Of a stretch of 64,000 nt of DNA, positions 36,584 through 47,162 are shown one piece after another (the stretch's first letter is position 1; the number at the start of each line of letters is the position of its first letter). The notes beneath the pieces are model-generated. The model saw nothing but the letters and a program-made list of their open reading frames with translations. It was not told where the DNA came from and did no database searches. A program made the position numbers and the translations under genes. Source of the stretch: Psychromonas sp. L1A2 (GTDB lineage Bacteria; Pseudomonadota; Gammaproteobacteria; Enterobacterales; Psychromonadaceae); assembly GCF_009828855.1 (NCBI RefSeq), contig NZ_WUAG01000001.1:1860001-1924000 (forward strand), written 5' to 3'.

Positions 36584-38662
36584 GTGTTCTCAGATATAAA
36601 TGTTAAAGTTATTATTGGTTTATTCTGCTTATCTATCATGGCATTTTTATCACATCGATTAGGCATAGTAGATACTTCATATCCCATTTTAATTAACACT
36701 AACGAAAAGCCTAAAATCCTGATAAATAGCATGTACGTAGATGCAGATGTAGATGAAAAACAGGGCATATCGATACAGTGTAAATTAACTAAACAAGAGG
36801 GATACAACTTTTGCGGCATTGGTATCCCACTGACTGATGGAACCAGAAGTAATGGTTTAGACTTAAATAAATTCAACCGATTAGCTGCTAGAATCACATA
36901 CACAACACCTTCTGATAAAGCCAAATTAAAAATTACATTTAGAAATTTTAATGATACCTATTCTAATTTAACAGATCCTGTATCACTCAAGTTTAATAGT
37001 ATTGCCTATGCCCCTGGCTTACATGAATTACCTGTTGTAATTCCTTTCGATGCACTACAAGTTGATAATTGGTGGGTAGAGCAATATAAAGTTGGCTTTG
37101 GCAACAGCCAAGTCGAATTATCAAACGTTTCATATTTAGAAATATTAACCGATGGCATGCACACTATTGGTGACTATCATATTGAAATACAAAGTATTGT
37201 TTTATATGGTCAACTCATAACAGAAGCAAATTTGCTTAAACTTATATTATTAATTTGGTTAATCACTGTTATATTTCTAGTCACTTTTCAGCATAATATT
37301 TTAAAACGTATGTCAATTACAGACTCTTTAACGGGGTTATTTAACCGTCAAGGCATAAGCAATTGGACTAACAAAAAAATATCATACCGTGTTAATCGTC
37401 AAAAACTATACATGTTTTATTTAGACTTAGACGATTTCAAAAAAGTAAATGATACCTATGGTCATAAAGTAGGAGACCAATTACTTATAGGATTTTCCCA
37501 ACATATTCAGAGCTATTTAGACAGTATTGAAAATATTCAATACTCATTTGCTAGATTATCTGGAGATGAATTTGCATTAGTTATTTTAGGTTTAAAAGAA
37601 AGCCAAATAAAAAACTTTGCCGCCAGTTTACTGTGTGTTTGGGACTCACCCATTTTACTTGAAGAACATGAAACCTATGCTCGAGCAAGTTTAGGCATTG
37701 CACAATTAAGTGAAGAGATTAATACATTTGATGAGTTATTAGCAAGAGCTGACTCAGCAATGTATTATGCAAAAAAAGATGGGAAAAATCGATTTAAGGT
37801 TTTTAACCAAACAGTATCTCAAGATATATTTTTTCGTAAACAAACTGCTGAAAAAATCAAAAACGCCATCATACAAGATAAGTTTTATTTAAATTTCATG
37901 CCAATATTTGATGCTAAAAGTTTGAATATGGTCAGTGTTGAAGTGTTGTTACGGGCTAACGATCAGACATTACAATCTATCGGGCCCGAAGTGTTCATTC
38001 CAATAGCAGAAGAATATAACTTAATAAAAAACATAGACTTATGGGTTATTGAAACCACTTTTAAGCAAATAAAAAATGAGTTCTCTTTATTAAATTTAAT
38101 ACCTTTAATATTCTGTATTAATATTTCATCAGTAGAATTACATAACCCTAATTTTGTTAAGAGATTAACAGAATTATTAGAATTATATCAAATAAAGCCT
38201 CAACAAATTGAACTAGAAGTCACTGAAACTAGTTTAGTAGAAGCTGATTTAATGAGTGTCTCAACACTTCAAGAAATTAATGCATTAGGTATTAATCTTA
38301 CATTAGATGATTTTGGTACTGGGTATACAGCATTTTCTCAGTTGATAAACTATCCCGTGAGTTGTTTAAAAATAGATAAAACTTTTATTGATAACTTAAG
38401 TTCAGCAGACAAAACTAAGTCTACGATGATCAAAGCTATTCTTTCGATTGCAGAGTCATATAAATTAAAAACAGTAGGAGAGGGTGTTGAATATTATGAG
38501 CAATATTCATTTTTGTTAGAACAAGGCTGCGATATGATCCAAGGTTATTTATTCTGCAAACCAATATCTTGGGAAGATTTAAAAAACTCATTATGCGATC
38601 CCAATCAACAAAAATTACGACAAGAGAAGATGCTTAATCTTAGTAAAAATTCTATTACTTAA
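36584..38662 (+). CDS. membrane GGDEF-EAL protein with periplasmic beta-domain
   Basis: A 692-residue two-TM c-di-GMP enzyme. TM1 (about 6-24) and TM2 (about 216-236) flank a periplasmic beta-rich domain of about 185 residues that resembles carbohydrate-binding or galactose-binding folds (LAARITYTTPSDKAKLKITF). The GGDEF loop is SGDEF, with the metal site YLDLDDFKKVNDTYGHK intact. The EAL domain has EVLLR for EALLR, but the catalytic set NISS, ELEVTET, LDDFGTGY, LKIDKTF, GEGVE and IQGYLF is complete, so phosphodiesterase activity is likely. GTG 36584, seven bases after AAGG, is preferred to TTG 36578. Confidence 0.88.
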   Translation: MFSDINVKVIIGLFCLSIMAFLSHRLGIVDTSYPILINTNEKPKILINSMYVDADVDEKQGISIQCKLTKQEGYNFCGIGIPLTDGTRSNGLDLNKFNRLAARITYTTPSDKAKLKITFRNFNDTYSNLTDPVSLKFNSIAYAPGLHELPVVIPFDALQVDNWWVEQYKVGFGNSQVELSNVSYLEILTDGMHTIGDYHIEIQSIVLYGQLITEANLLKLILLIWLITVIFLVTFQHNILKRMSITDSLTGLFNRQGISNWTNKKISYRVNRQKLYMFYLDLDDFKKVNDTYGHKVGDQLLIGFSQHIQSYLDSIENIQYSFARLSGDEFALVILGLKESQIKNFAASLLCVWDSPILLEEHETYARASLGIAQLSEEINTFDELLARADSAMYYAKKDGKNRFKVFNQTVSQDIFFRKQTAEKIKNAIIQDKFYLNFMPIFDAKSLNMVSVEVLLRANDQTLQSIGPEVFIPIAEEYNLIKNIDLWVIETTFKQIKNEFSLLNLIPLIFCINISSVELHNPNFVKRLTELLELYQIKPQQIELEVTETSLVEADLMSVSTLQEINALGINLTLDDFGTGYTAFSQLINYPVSCLKIDKTFIDNLSSADKTKSTMIKAILSIAESYKLKTVGEGVEYYEQYSFLLEQGCDMIQGYLFCKPISWEDLKNSLCDPNQQKLRQEKMLNLSKNSIT

Positions 38663-38832
38663 TAAGTATTGCCATTGCATTATCTTTTAAATCTATAATC
38701 ATATTCTTAACACCATAACCCATCACAACAGGTAACAATAAAAGAAAATGGTATATCTACAATCATTTTAGTGATGATTTTGGATATGCCAACTAAGTTA
38801 AACATTTTTCTTTAGCTTATTATTATAGTTAT

Positions 38833-39156
38833 TTACCAAAGTACTATAGTAAATAATGGGCTATGCGTTTTTTCAATTTTGATTATTGTATTTGAAGACC
38901 TGTATTTTACATTTTGATATTTTTGATCTACTACTCGATGAATAACTTTTTTATGCGTAATTCGGTTTTTATTATTTTGTTGGTGCTTATATGAATTTAT
39001 ATGTGCGCTTTTTGAATAATGATTTGAGTGATTTTGTGAATGCTTATGACTCTGGTTATGGTTGTCGTTATGATTATAGTTATTTGCATTAGCTTGTGAC
39101 GTGAACGTAAAGCTTAGTACTAATATTGATGCTACTAATGTTAATTTATTTTTCAT
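38833..39156 (-). CDS. secreted His/Asn-rich small protein
   Basis: A 107-residue exported protein. The signal peptide (residues 1-24, TSQANA) is followed by a stretch of about 40 residues almost entirely Asn, His, Ser, Lys and Tyr, with some ten histidines in NHN/SHKHSQNHSNHY patterns. The C-terminal third is basic and more regular. Metal binding (Zn, Ni or Cu) is a reasonable guess from composition only. No family recognised. Confidence 0.6.
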   Translation of the reverse strand: MKNKLTLVASILVLSFTFTSQANANNYNHNDNHNQSHKHSQNHSNHYSKSAHINSYKHQQNNKNRITHKKVIHRVVDQKYQNVKYRSSNTIIKIEKTHSPLFTIVLW

Positions 39157-39367
39157 CTGTATTTTCTCACTTTTAAATTATTATTTAAGATTTCGTTTCA
39201 ATGAGTACACTATAGAAGTGAAATATGTAGTAAGTTTGAAGAAATTATGGAGGTTTATCTATTTATTCTGTGATAGTTAGACGTATTGTTAGACCTTTAT
39301 ATATTCTTTAATTGATCTTTTAAACCAAAATTCATTTATAAACTTATATTGGTAAGGTGTGATACTT

Positions 39368-39826
39368 ATGTTAAAGATTGAAGCAAAATATTTTAAATAT
39401 ATAACATTAGTAATGAGTTTTTTACTTTCTACATTTGTTTACTCTGACCAGGAGGAACTTCTAAACATTGAACAATTACTTTGGGAAAATAGAATTATAT
39501 TAATTTATTTAAGTAATGAAGATAACGGCGACGATATTGAAAATAAAAGGTTATTAACTAAATATAAAGCTCAAATAAATGAACGAGAACTCATTTGGTT
39601 TATAATAAAAGAGTCAGAAATAATGACAAATTACCCAAATAAACTATCAAATGAGTTTATAAGTAACACTAAAAATAGGTTTCCAATAGAAAGAAATAAA
39701 GTACTGCTGATCGGTAAAGATGGTGGTATAAAAGCCAAAGGAGCCGAGCTTAATTTGAATTTCATTTTCGAAGAGGTTGATAGCATGCCGATGAGACAAC
39801 AAGAAATTAAAAATAGCATCGAATAA
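39368..39826 (+). CDS. DUF4174 domain protein, exported
   Basis: A 152-residue protein with a signal peptide (about 1-26, VYS) and a thioredoxin-like DUF4174 domain. LLWENRIILIYLSNED at the domain start, KVLLIGKDGGIKAKG in the middle and VDSMPMRQQEIKNS at the end are the family hallmarks. No active cysteine pair is present, so it is not a classical disulphide enzyme. ATG 39368 or GTG 39359 could be used; the first gives a cleaner signal peptide. Confidence 0.75.
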   Translation: MLKIEAKYFKYITLVMSFLLSTFVYSDQEELLNIEQLLWENRIILIYLSNEDNGDDIENKRLLTKYKAQINERELIWFIIKESEIMTNYPNKLSNEFISNTKNRFPIERNKVLLIGKDGGIKAKGAELNLNFIFEEVDSMPMRQQEIKNSIE

Positions 39827-39851
39827 CTCACTAGTTTTATTACTTGGATTC

Positions 39852-39887
39852 AAATAATAAATAATAAATAATAAATAATAAATAAAT
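39852..39887. repeat. 7-bp tandem repeat (AAATAAT)
   Basis: AAATAAT is repeated about four to five times just after the DUF4174 gene. Simple AT slippage. Confidence 0.8.
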
Positions 39888-39989
39888 AGCCTTTGGTGTA
39901 TTTTAAAAATACCCAAACCAATTAAATTAAATAAGCTATCTAATTTTTAGTAGAATAAGTGACTTAGTTTCAGGTGTAAGTTGAGGGAT

Positions 39990-40409
39990 ATGGTGGAAGT
40001 TAACAATACAATATATGGTGTAGGTGATCGCTCTTATAAATTGGCGGGTGAATTGCCAGGCATTATAAAACTGGTGAATGATTTTTATATGAATATGGAT
40101 ACGCTATCAAAAGCAAAAAATATAAGAAGTATGCATTCAAAAGACTTATCCGATTCTAAAATAAAGTTATCTTATTTCTTATCTGGCTGGCTAGGTGGTC
40201 CTAAACTATATGCTAAGCACTTTGGAAGCATTAACATTCCTATGGCGCATAAACATTTAAAAGTTGGTATTGAAGAAACTGAAGCATGGCTCTTATGTAT
40301 GAAAAAATCTGTCGATAATCAACCTTATGAAGATACTTTTAAACTTTATTTAATGACGCAGTTAAGAGTACCTGCTGAAAGAATTAGAATGCTTTCCAAT
40401 AATCAATAA
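39990..40409 (+). CDS. group II truncated haemoglobin
   Basis: A 139-residue 2-on-2 globin (TrHbO-like). The order is typical of group II: FYMNMDT at the B-C corner, KIKLSYFLSGWLGGPKLYAK with the conserved GWxGGP turn, MAHKHLKVG containing the proximal heme His, and EAWLLCMKKSV with the invariant Trp of the G helix. Such globins bind O2 or NO with high affinity and may protect from reactive nitrogen or oxygen. ATG 39990 is used; TTG 39981 and GTG 39993 are also in frame, and GAGG best fits GTG 39993. Confidence 0.85.
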   Translation: MVEVNNTIYGVGDRSYKLAGELPGIIKLVNDFYMNMDTLSKAKNIRSMHSKDLSDSKIKLSYFLSGWLGGPKLYAKHFGSINIPMAHKHLKVGIEETEAWLLCMKKSVDNQPYEDTFKLYLMTQLRVPAERIRMLSNNQ

Positions 40410-40499
40410 AATTTAAAAGGGTGGTTCGATCATTTAAACTATTTTAGTTAATAATTTTATTTGTCTTTTTTACACCTTTATTCTCACAAGGTATTTAGA

Positions 40500-41147
40500 A
40501 TGAAAATAATTTCCACTAACATTTCAACAACAAAAACAATATTTCATAATAAAAAAGAAATTAAAACAGGTATTTTTAAATCTCCAACCTTTAATGAAAT
40601 TGCTATTACTAAGCTTAATATCATTGGCGATGAACAAGCTGATCTTATTAACCATGGTGGAGAACACAAAGCGGTTTATGCTTTTTCTTCTGGCCATTAT
40701 GAACATTGGAAAAAAGAACTTAAAAATCAAAATATATCATTTGGTATGTTTGGAGAGAATTTTACTATTTCTAATTTATCTGAAGAATATATTTATATCG
40801 GAGATCAATTTAGGATAGGTACTGCACTACTTGAAGTTAGTCAACCTAGAGTGCCTTGTTTTAAACTTGGTATAGCTCTCGATAATAAAAGTATCTTAAA
40901 ACTTTTTACTCAATATTATTGTACTGGTATTTATTTTCGAGTGATAGAGCCAGGAGTAGCAAAGACAGGTGACGAAGTTATTCTTGAAAAAGAAGCTGCA
41001 CATAACATCTCAATTAGAAAACTTTTTCAAGCTTACTTTGATAAAGGTTATATAGATTATAAAAGTGTTTTGTCTGAAGCTTACTGCTTAAAAGAACTTG
41101 CACCTGAATGGAAAGAGAAGATAAAAAAGAAACTCTCTTTAAATTAG
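40500..41147 (+). CDS. MOSC domain protein (YiiM-like)
   Basis: A 215-residue protein with a MOSC domain, which binds the molybdenum cofactor sulphur carrier site. DLINHGGEHKAVYAFSSGHY at about 47-66 and GMFGENFTIS at about 81-90 are the MOSC/YiiM hallmarks, and the cysteine in PRVPCFKLG is the conserved one. YiiM relatives take part in reductive detoxification of N-hydroxylated compounds. ATG 40500 has AAGG eight bases before it, so the longer frame from 40461 is rejected. The gene faces the defence island across a 2-kb gap. Confidence 0.88.
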   Translation: MKIISTNISTTKTIFHNKKEIKTGIFKSPTFNEIAITKLNIIGDEQADLINHGGEHKAVYAFSSGHYEHWKKELKNQNISFGMFGENFTISNLSEEYIYIGDQFRIGTALLEVSQPRVPCFKLGIALDNKSILKLFTQYYCTGIYFRVIEPGVAKTGDEVILEKEAAHNISIRKLFQAYFDKGYIDYKSVLSEAYCLKELAPEWKEKIKKKLSLN

Positions 41148-41699
41148 ATTTTAAAAAAACATCCTAAATATATTAAACTGCTTAGTGAATGAATTATACT
41201 TTTTAATAGGGCACTTCAGGTTTAATCTGCCATATGAATTTATAATTATATTCATTTTTAAGTTATATTTATATTTTATTTTAACATTTAGTAATATTTT
41301 TAGAAAAAATCGTACCCAGTTTTAATATTTAAGCTAGATTACCTTAATAAGCTTACAGATTTTAATGTACAGCGATTATTTTAAATTAAAAATTACGTAA
41401 ACCTCATATGTAGCAAGGGATTCAGAGTGTTTTCATATAAAACGAATGAACTTAAATTCCTTGTGTTGAACTCTATAATGATGAAAATGTAGTCATATTT
41501 TATTTATTCACTGGTATATTCTGTTTTATTGGCTTATTCAATAGCTTGTAAAATCCATTTAATCGTTAATATTTTGAAATATGATATAAGTTTATCTATA
41601 TAACTTAATAAATAAGCTTTAACAAACAATCTGTCTAAGCGTTATAACTTTGTATTTAACGCAAAACCGCCGAATAAGGATAATAGTATATTATACATT

Positions 41700-41788
41700 T
41701 TATGTTAAATAGAATTATGTTCAATACGATAGGTTATTTTGGTAGATAGCAAAGAAGATTCCTTATTTAAATATTCTATTTAACATAA
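41700..41788. repeat. 16-bp perfect inverted repeat, 57-bp loop
   Basis: TTATGTTAAATAGAAT (41700-41715) and ATTCTATTTAACATAA (41773-41788) are exact reverse complements. The left copy is preceded by GTATATTATACAT and the right followed by TATACATTATGCGCAG, so the symmetry extends imperfectly. Possible recombinase or transposon-end structure. Confidence 0.7.
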
Positions 41789-42053
41789 TATACATTATGC
41801 GCAGTTATGTGTAATATTTATTTATTCATGGTCTGTGTGGTAAAAATCATTCAATATGAGATTGTCGTCAACCGTGAGATTTTTAACATTGTTGCTTACT
41901 CATTGTTTTAAAGTGGAAATAATAATTCTATTCGTATTTATTGCTCTCTTAATCAGAAAAGTTAGCAGTTTTTTTTCTAAAATAAATGATTACTTTCCAC
42001 ATTCATATCTCTGTAAGTTAATTAATCTTCATATAATTAACTTTTCCGCCTCT

Positions 42054-42187
42054 ACGTAAAATCTAAGCTTGTTACAGCTGTTATTACCCATAGATTTCAC
42101 AGAGCTAACTTGTAGGTTCGTTACTATATGCTGTCACGTAAAATCTGAGACTTTTGTGGTTGATATTACCCGTAGATTTTACACAGA
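42054..42187. repeat. two imperfect 50-bp direct repeats, 82 bp apart
   Basis: Units at 42054-42104 and 42136-42187 share ACGTAAAATCT at the start and TATTACCC then TAGATTT and ACAGA at the end. Within each unit GTAAAATCT and AGATTTTAC (or AGATTTCAC) are inverted. This looks like a pair of site-specific recombination or protein-binding units. Confidence 0.6.
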
Positions 42188-42838
42188 AAACTCATCTCTA
42201 AATCTAAGTTACCATTAAACATTTTGCCTCTTACTTACAGTTAATTAAATATTATTAACTTTGTTAACTTACTTAATTGGGTTTGTTACTTATCTGTTAA
42301 CCAACTGAAATATAACCAGCCAACAATATTTAAAACTTCACTTAGTTATCTACTAAGCACTTATAATTTTTACCTGAAATTTATATCCTAACCAACTATT
42401 TATTAAATTATTTAATGGGTGCTTAAGATTCTCTTTAATCCAATATGTTTATTAGTTTCCAATTCATTGATTTGTTAGCAGACAATTATCTAGGGATTAT
42501 ATTAGACTTAAATTGAGCGAGATTCTGACAAGTCAGTTATTTAACTATTCAAGTAGGTTAAGAATAGTAAAATAAATTATTAAGAATTGGATTGTTACTG
42601 GTTGTTAAAGTTTAATAAGGCTAGATTTCATAGCTTATTGAATACAGACTGTGTATATAAAAATTATAACAAGTACCCTTATGTTTAAACACCTATAACA
42701 ACTGCGTATTTAACCAGTATTGTTGTAAGGCCCGTAATAATGTGCTTTTTGCAGTGCACGATGAAAATGTGAAACAAGCGCCCTTTTATTTATAACGAAT
42801 TTCGGTGTTTAATAGTTTATTTGGTAGCTTATAATTTC

Positions 42839-43064
42839 TCAAAGTTTCGTTGCTAAGCAAAGTATGTGTTCAATATAATCACTAGGAGCATCGCCTTTTT
42901 CTGAAAGTAGGTTTATTGGTAATGGCTTTAACAACTTAATTATTATCGGAGATGGGGATATTTCTAATAATTTAAAAATTGTCTTTAATTTCTACTCTTT
43001 ATAATCCTTGAGTAACTCCTGCAAAATATCAAGTGAATTAGTAAATAGTTCAAGCCATATCTAT
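42839..43064 (-). pseudogene. unrecognised gene remnant downstream of gajB
   Basis: The minus strand reads as a plausible protein (LELFTNSLDILQELLKDYKE, then after a TAG at 42992-42994, KLKTIFKLLEISPSPIIIKL and PINLLSEKGDAPSDYIEHIL) to a TGA at 42839. The upstream end stops at two nonsense codons. It is a decayed gene tail of unknown identity on the island's coding strand. Confidence 0.4.
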
Positions 43065-43136
43065 TATGAGAAGCGTATCTAATAGCGGTATTTTGCGTTG
43101 ACGAAAGGTAAGCATCAAGAAGAATAAGATATGATC

Positions 43137-43175
43137 AAAGCAGAAATTTACTAAGAAATAGTAAGCTTCTGCTTT
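43137..43175 (-). terminator. hairpin downstream of gajB
   Basis: AAAGCAGAA...TTACT and AGTAAGCTTCTGCTTT form a stem of about 14 bp with one internal loop. It lies 77 bases past the gajB stop. No long T run, so only a candidate. Confidence 0.45.
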
Positions 43176-43251
43176 AACTAAATATTAAACTTCTCAAGGC
43201 CATAATTTATGCGCCGTTATCATAATTTATCAGACGATAAAGTTTGTCATT

Positions 43252-45167
43252 CTATTCATTAATCATAGTATTACTAGATAATGCTCTTATAAATCTTGAT
43301 GCTTGGTGATATTTTTCACTACCCCAAGGCATCATTCTATTTTGTGGATAGCTTATATATAACCACCTCTTTGCACGTGTAACAGCTACAAAAGCATTGT
43401 TTTTCTCTTCGTTTAATTCTTTTGGACTCGTTGCACGATAATCAGGAAAAACTCCATCACACATACCAATTAAAAAAACGATATCTTTCTCTAACCCCTT
43501 CATAGTATGTACAGTGCTTAGTGTTAACCCTTTTCCTTGCGTTTTAGAGTCCAGTTTTCCTAATGTCATAGCATTTCTGAACGATTTGAGGCTAGATCCT
43601 AGACCATCAGCTTTGAAAGCAGTCCATCGGCCTCTAAATTCATCAAGTTCTTGAATACTAATATCCAATTCATTTATATCTGAGTCAGATAAATCATCTG
43701 CTTTATATTCTTCAATATTATCTCTAATATTTTTACAAAACTTCGGAATGTTTGGAGCTTCAATATTAAGACTGCTAATCTTCATTAATAGAAAAGCTTG
43801 AACCCTTGCCAAAGGTAAGTCTGATAATTCAACAACATTTGACCATTCTTGTAAAAGATTCTCATCATCCCATTGTTTAGGTTGTTCAACTTGAAGTAAA
43901 GAACAGAGTTTTTTACCATCAATCCAATCTTTAGGATTTAACTTTAACCTAATTGCATAATCTAAAATTTTGCCAAATAAAGAATCGGGTTCGGCTTGTC
44001 GCTCACCTTTATTGAAATGGTACATAATGTTTTTTTCATCCAGCTTTTCTTGGAGCTTTTTGAATACAAATTTATTTCTTCCAATAACTACCACTTTGTC
44101 TAGGGTAATTTCACCTTCTATGTCTTTATGAGATTTTAACTTCATCAAATATTCAATAGTATTAGTGACCCAATTAGCTTCAATAGACTCATTGAAGCAA
44201 GGCTGAATTGTGACACCTCCTTCATAAGCCATTTCATGATTAATTTGGGAATTAGGTTTAATGGAATTAGCTACATTAATAACAGCTTTACTGCTACGGT
44301 AATTCTCTTTTAACGAGAAAGTTTTTGGATTGAAATCATTCAGAAAGTCATTTTCAAAATAATCTTTCGAACCATTAAACCCATAAATCATCTGATTAGG
44401 ATCTCCTACCATTAGAAGGCTTTTTATTCGTTCCCCACAGAAGATTTTTATTAATTCATATTGGGCTTTATTTAAATCTTGGGCTTCGTCGACACAGACA
44501 TGCTTGTACATAATTTGATATGTTCTTGCTATATTTGAATGCTCATTCAATATTTTATATGCCAAGAATAAAATATCATTAAAGTCGATACCGCCACTGT
44601 TTAATAATGCTTGCTGGTAGTCTTGGTATATATCATAAAATCTTTGTTCACTTGGATAGCGCTCTTCAATTTCTAAGCGTTCAGTTAATAGCTCCCGTTT
44701 AATTTCAGAAAAAGCATCCATATATCCTTGCATGACCTGATTACGCTTACGTTTTTCGGCAGAATCATTTATGTTCAAGTATTCATCTATATCAATATTG
44801 CTGTCTCTTAACGATTGTAAAAAAAGCTCCATTCGATCTTGATCACGCTCATAGATATGCAAATCATTAGACAAACCGATAGTATGCCCATAACTTTCTA
44901 TAATAGTTTGGGCAACTGAATGAATTGTTGATACCCAAGTTCTCTCTTCAACACCATCAAAATCAGCAAGACGCGCTTGCATCTCATAAGCAGCTTGATT
45001 AGTGAACGTGAGAGCTAACACTTTATCTTTTTTAGTATTCTTAAGGATGTATCTAATTCTTTCTGTTAATACCCTTGTTTACCTGAACCAGCCGATGCTA
45101 ATATTTGTATTGGTGTTTTTAGATCAAACTCGACTATTTCTTGCTGCAAATTGGAAAGAGAAATCAT
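43252..45167 (-). pseudogene. gajB: gajB, Gabija UvrD-like helicase, frameshifted in Walker A
   Basis: Reading from ATG 45167 gives MISLSNLQQEIVEFDLKTPI then QILASAGSGKQGY and a stop. Near 45078-45081 the sequence GGTAAACAAGG lacks one A compared with the expected GGTAAAACAAGG; restoring it yields ASAGSGKTRVLTERIRY and joins the long downstream frame. The remaining SF1 helicase motifs are intact: VDEAQDLNKAQ, GDPNQMIYGFNGS, LKENYRSSK, TVHTMKGLEKD and FVAVTRAKRWL. About 638 codons in total, longer than the archetypal GajB. ATG overlaps the gajA stop (ATGA). The encoded protein, if restarted at GTG 45021, would lack the ATP-binding lysine. Confidence 0.85.
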
Positions 45168-46979
45168 ATTTTTATACCTGCCTTAATTTGCTCAAACAAT
45201 GCGATTATTTTTGGTGGTAAAGCATCAGGTTGTAAACTGCATAAATGGTCAGCAACAACTTTCGCATATTTGGTTTTATCAGAATCTAAAATTTCCAAAA
45301 TTGCCTTTCTATAACCAGCATCTCCTAAATAGTCGTAAACACCACATTCATAGATAGGTTGTGAACAAGTTTCACATGCTGGTTTATCCGATAAGACAGC
45401 TTTAGTTTGCTTTCCTTGTTTTTTTGCAATGTATTTAGAAATACGATCATCACCATCATGAGCCTTTATTGCCGTTTCAACTTCCCCCTGAAATCCATCA
45501 TCTAACAAGTACCCTTCAAAATCAGTCCCCTCTAATATTGTTATATTGGATGCAGTGGTGATATCAGTTTCTCCATACACTTCGCTGTAAACTTTCTGTA
45601 AGCCCTTGATCGGTTTATCTTCCCCATCAGTGAAAATAAAGACTGGAATATTAAAATCTCTAGCAAAAGTTAGATAAGGTTTATATTTAGAGCCCGACCC
45701 TCCAACTCCAATAAAGTTAACTCCTAAGATAAACGGAGCTTTCTTAAAATACGTTTCAAAAAGCAAAGGAAGTGCCTGAGCTTCAGTCTCCCCTTCAGAT
45801 AATACTACTGCTGTAGCAAATAATAATTCACCCTTGGAATGTATAACTTCACGATGAATTTTTCTTAATTCTTCTGGCGGCAAGCCCTCCTTAAGAGAAA
45901 ATACACTTGTACCTTGCCCATTAACTTTTGCTATGACTCTTAGATCTTGTTGGTTTGCCAGTGCAGCTAAATAAGGGGAATGTGAGCTTATTATAGTTTG
46001 GCCTTTAATGTCAGTAAGTTGTTTAAGGGTGTAGATGTGCTTCAGGTTCTTCTGCTGCAACAATAGGGAAAAAACACTCCTCTTCAGCGATATGTTTCTT
46101 TTCTAAAACCTCAATAAACGCTTTAACAGTTAACATTGATGCCCAACTTCTTGTCCCCATCCCATGATATTCCATAGAGAAAGAGTTAGTAGCATCTTCA
46201 CCAAAATGAATAGAAAACCTTTTTGCCAAATCTCTAATTTTTTTAGGAAAAGGAGTGATATCTGCTTGCCCTTGTCCCTCAAAGGATTGGCTTAAAGTAT
46301 CAAGATGAGTCTTGAGATCGCTTAACACTGTACTTTTATCTATAGCACTTTCATTAAGTTCTGCGATTAATTCTTCAAGTGCATCTTTATCATCACTTTC
46401 AAAATTTATGTCCGATAATACTTTGCCAATGTATGATGTTTTTTCACGTAATTCTAGGTGAATATCTCTCTGGGCATCAATAGCTATAAATGGCATAACG
46501 TCAATTCGTTTGAGTATTTTATTATTTATTTTTGCGCTATCATCAGTCCAGTATTCAAATCCCCCCCAACGAGACAACGGATAACGAGTAACTTTAAAGC
46601 CACCTTTTATGCTATCTTTCTCGCAGATAGTTCTAATCCCAACAAAGTCATTCCCTTCAATATCTGCTTGAACCAATTCACCAAATACCTCTACCCACTC
46701 GTCCAAAAAAGCATTTATTCGTTTACTGCTTTCATCGACAGGTACAATCAAAATATCTATAATTATTTCTAGTTGAGCAGCATCATTATTATCAATGTAA
46801 AAGTCCTCATCAGTTAAATGCCGAGAGTAATCGCCTAAAGATAGCTGTAATGCTTTGATAATAGATGTTTTACCTGCATTATTTTGCCCTATAAGAACAG
46901 CGACTTTTGGTAAAGACATCTCTAAGTTTGCAATCCCCCTAAAACCTGAAATTCTTACTTCATTAATTAGAATAGCCAT
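45164..46979 (-). pseudogene. gajA: gajA, Gabija OLD-family ATPase-TOPRIM nuclease, frameshifted
   Basis: The first frame (318 codons from ATG 46979) has the ABC-type ATPase start RISGFRGIANLEMSLPKVAV with Walker A GQNNAGKTS and ends at AAEEPEAHLHP followed by TAA at 46023. The second frame continues with KQLTDIKGQTIISSHSPYLA (the D-loop/H region) and the TOPRIM domain: VVLSEGETEAQALP, FIFTDGEDKP, FEGYLLDDG. About 20 bases, a number not divisible by three, appear lost between HLHP and KQLTDIKG. GajA is a nicking DNA endonuclease that assembles with GajB against phage; here it cannot be made as one chain. Confidence 0.85.
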
Positions 46980-47162
46980 TTAACTTTACCTTTGTAGAGA
47001 GCACTTTAATTGTTATTTTTTTGTTATCTATATTTCACTTCTAATGAAGGTGTAATCTTTATGTAAATAGAAATAACTTGCAACTATTTTACTCAAATTG
47101 ATAATTAGATTATGCACCATATTTAGTATGCCTTAAATTCTTATTTTATTTATGGCCCTTTA

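Larger units (their letters stand above)
41148..42838. other. 1.7-kb gene-poor island border
   Basis: No supportable gene. It holds a perfect 16-bp inverted repeat (41700-41715 and 41773-41788), a second pair of imperfect direct repeats (42054-42187) and several AT-rich hairpins. A 67-codon frame at 41856 has no ribosome binding site. The lack of coding sequence next to a decayed island suggests a deleted or rearranged edge. Confidence 0.5.

Noticed and set aside
41619..41655. Integron attC-like site (TTAACAAAC … GCGTTATAAC)
   Set aside because: The core sites do not fit RYYYAAC/GTTRRRY, and no integrase or cassette series is present.
41641..41700. Possible second GEMM riboswitch (ACGCAAAACCGCCG)
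   Set aside because: The GAAA tetraloop stem upstream and the paired P3 strand downstream are missing and no gene follows.
41856..42059. 67-codon plus-strand frame in the island border
   Set aside because: No ribosome binding site, Phe/Leu/Ile-rich composition typical of chance frames in AT-rich DNA, and overlaps the repeat units.
45164..46063. Second half of gajA as an independent TOPRIM gene starting at 46063
   Set aside because: The start codon lies within the upstream frame, and the first residues before KQLTDIKG do not resemble any family start; the two halves align as one GajA protein.
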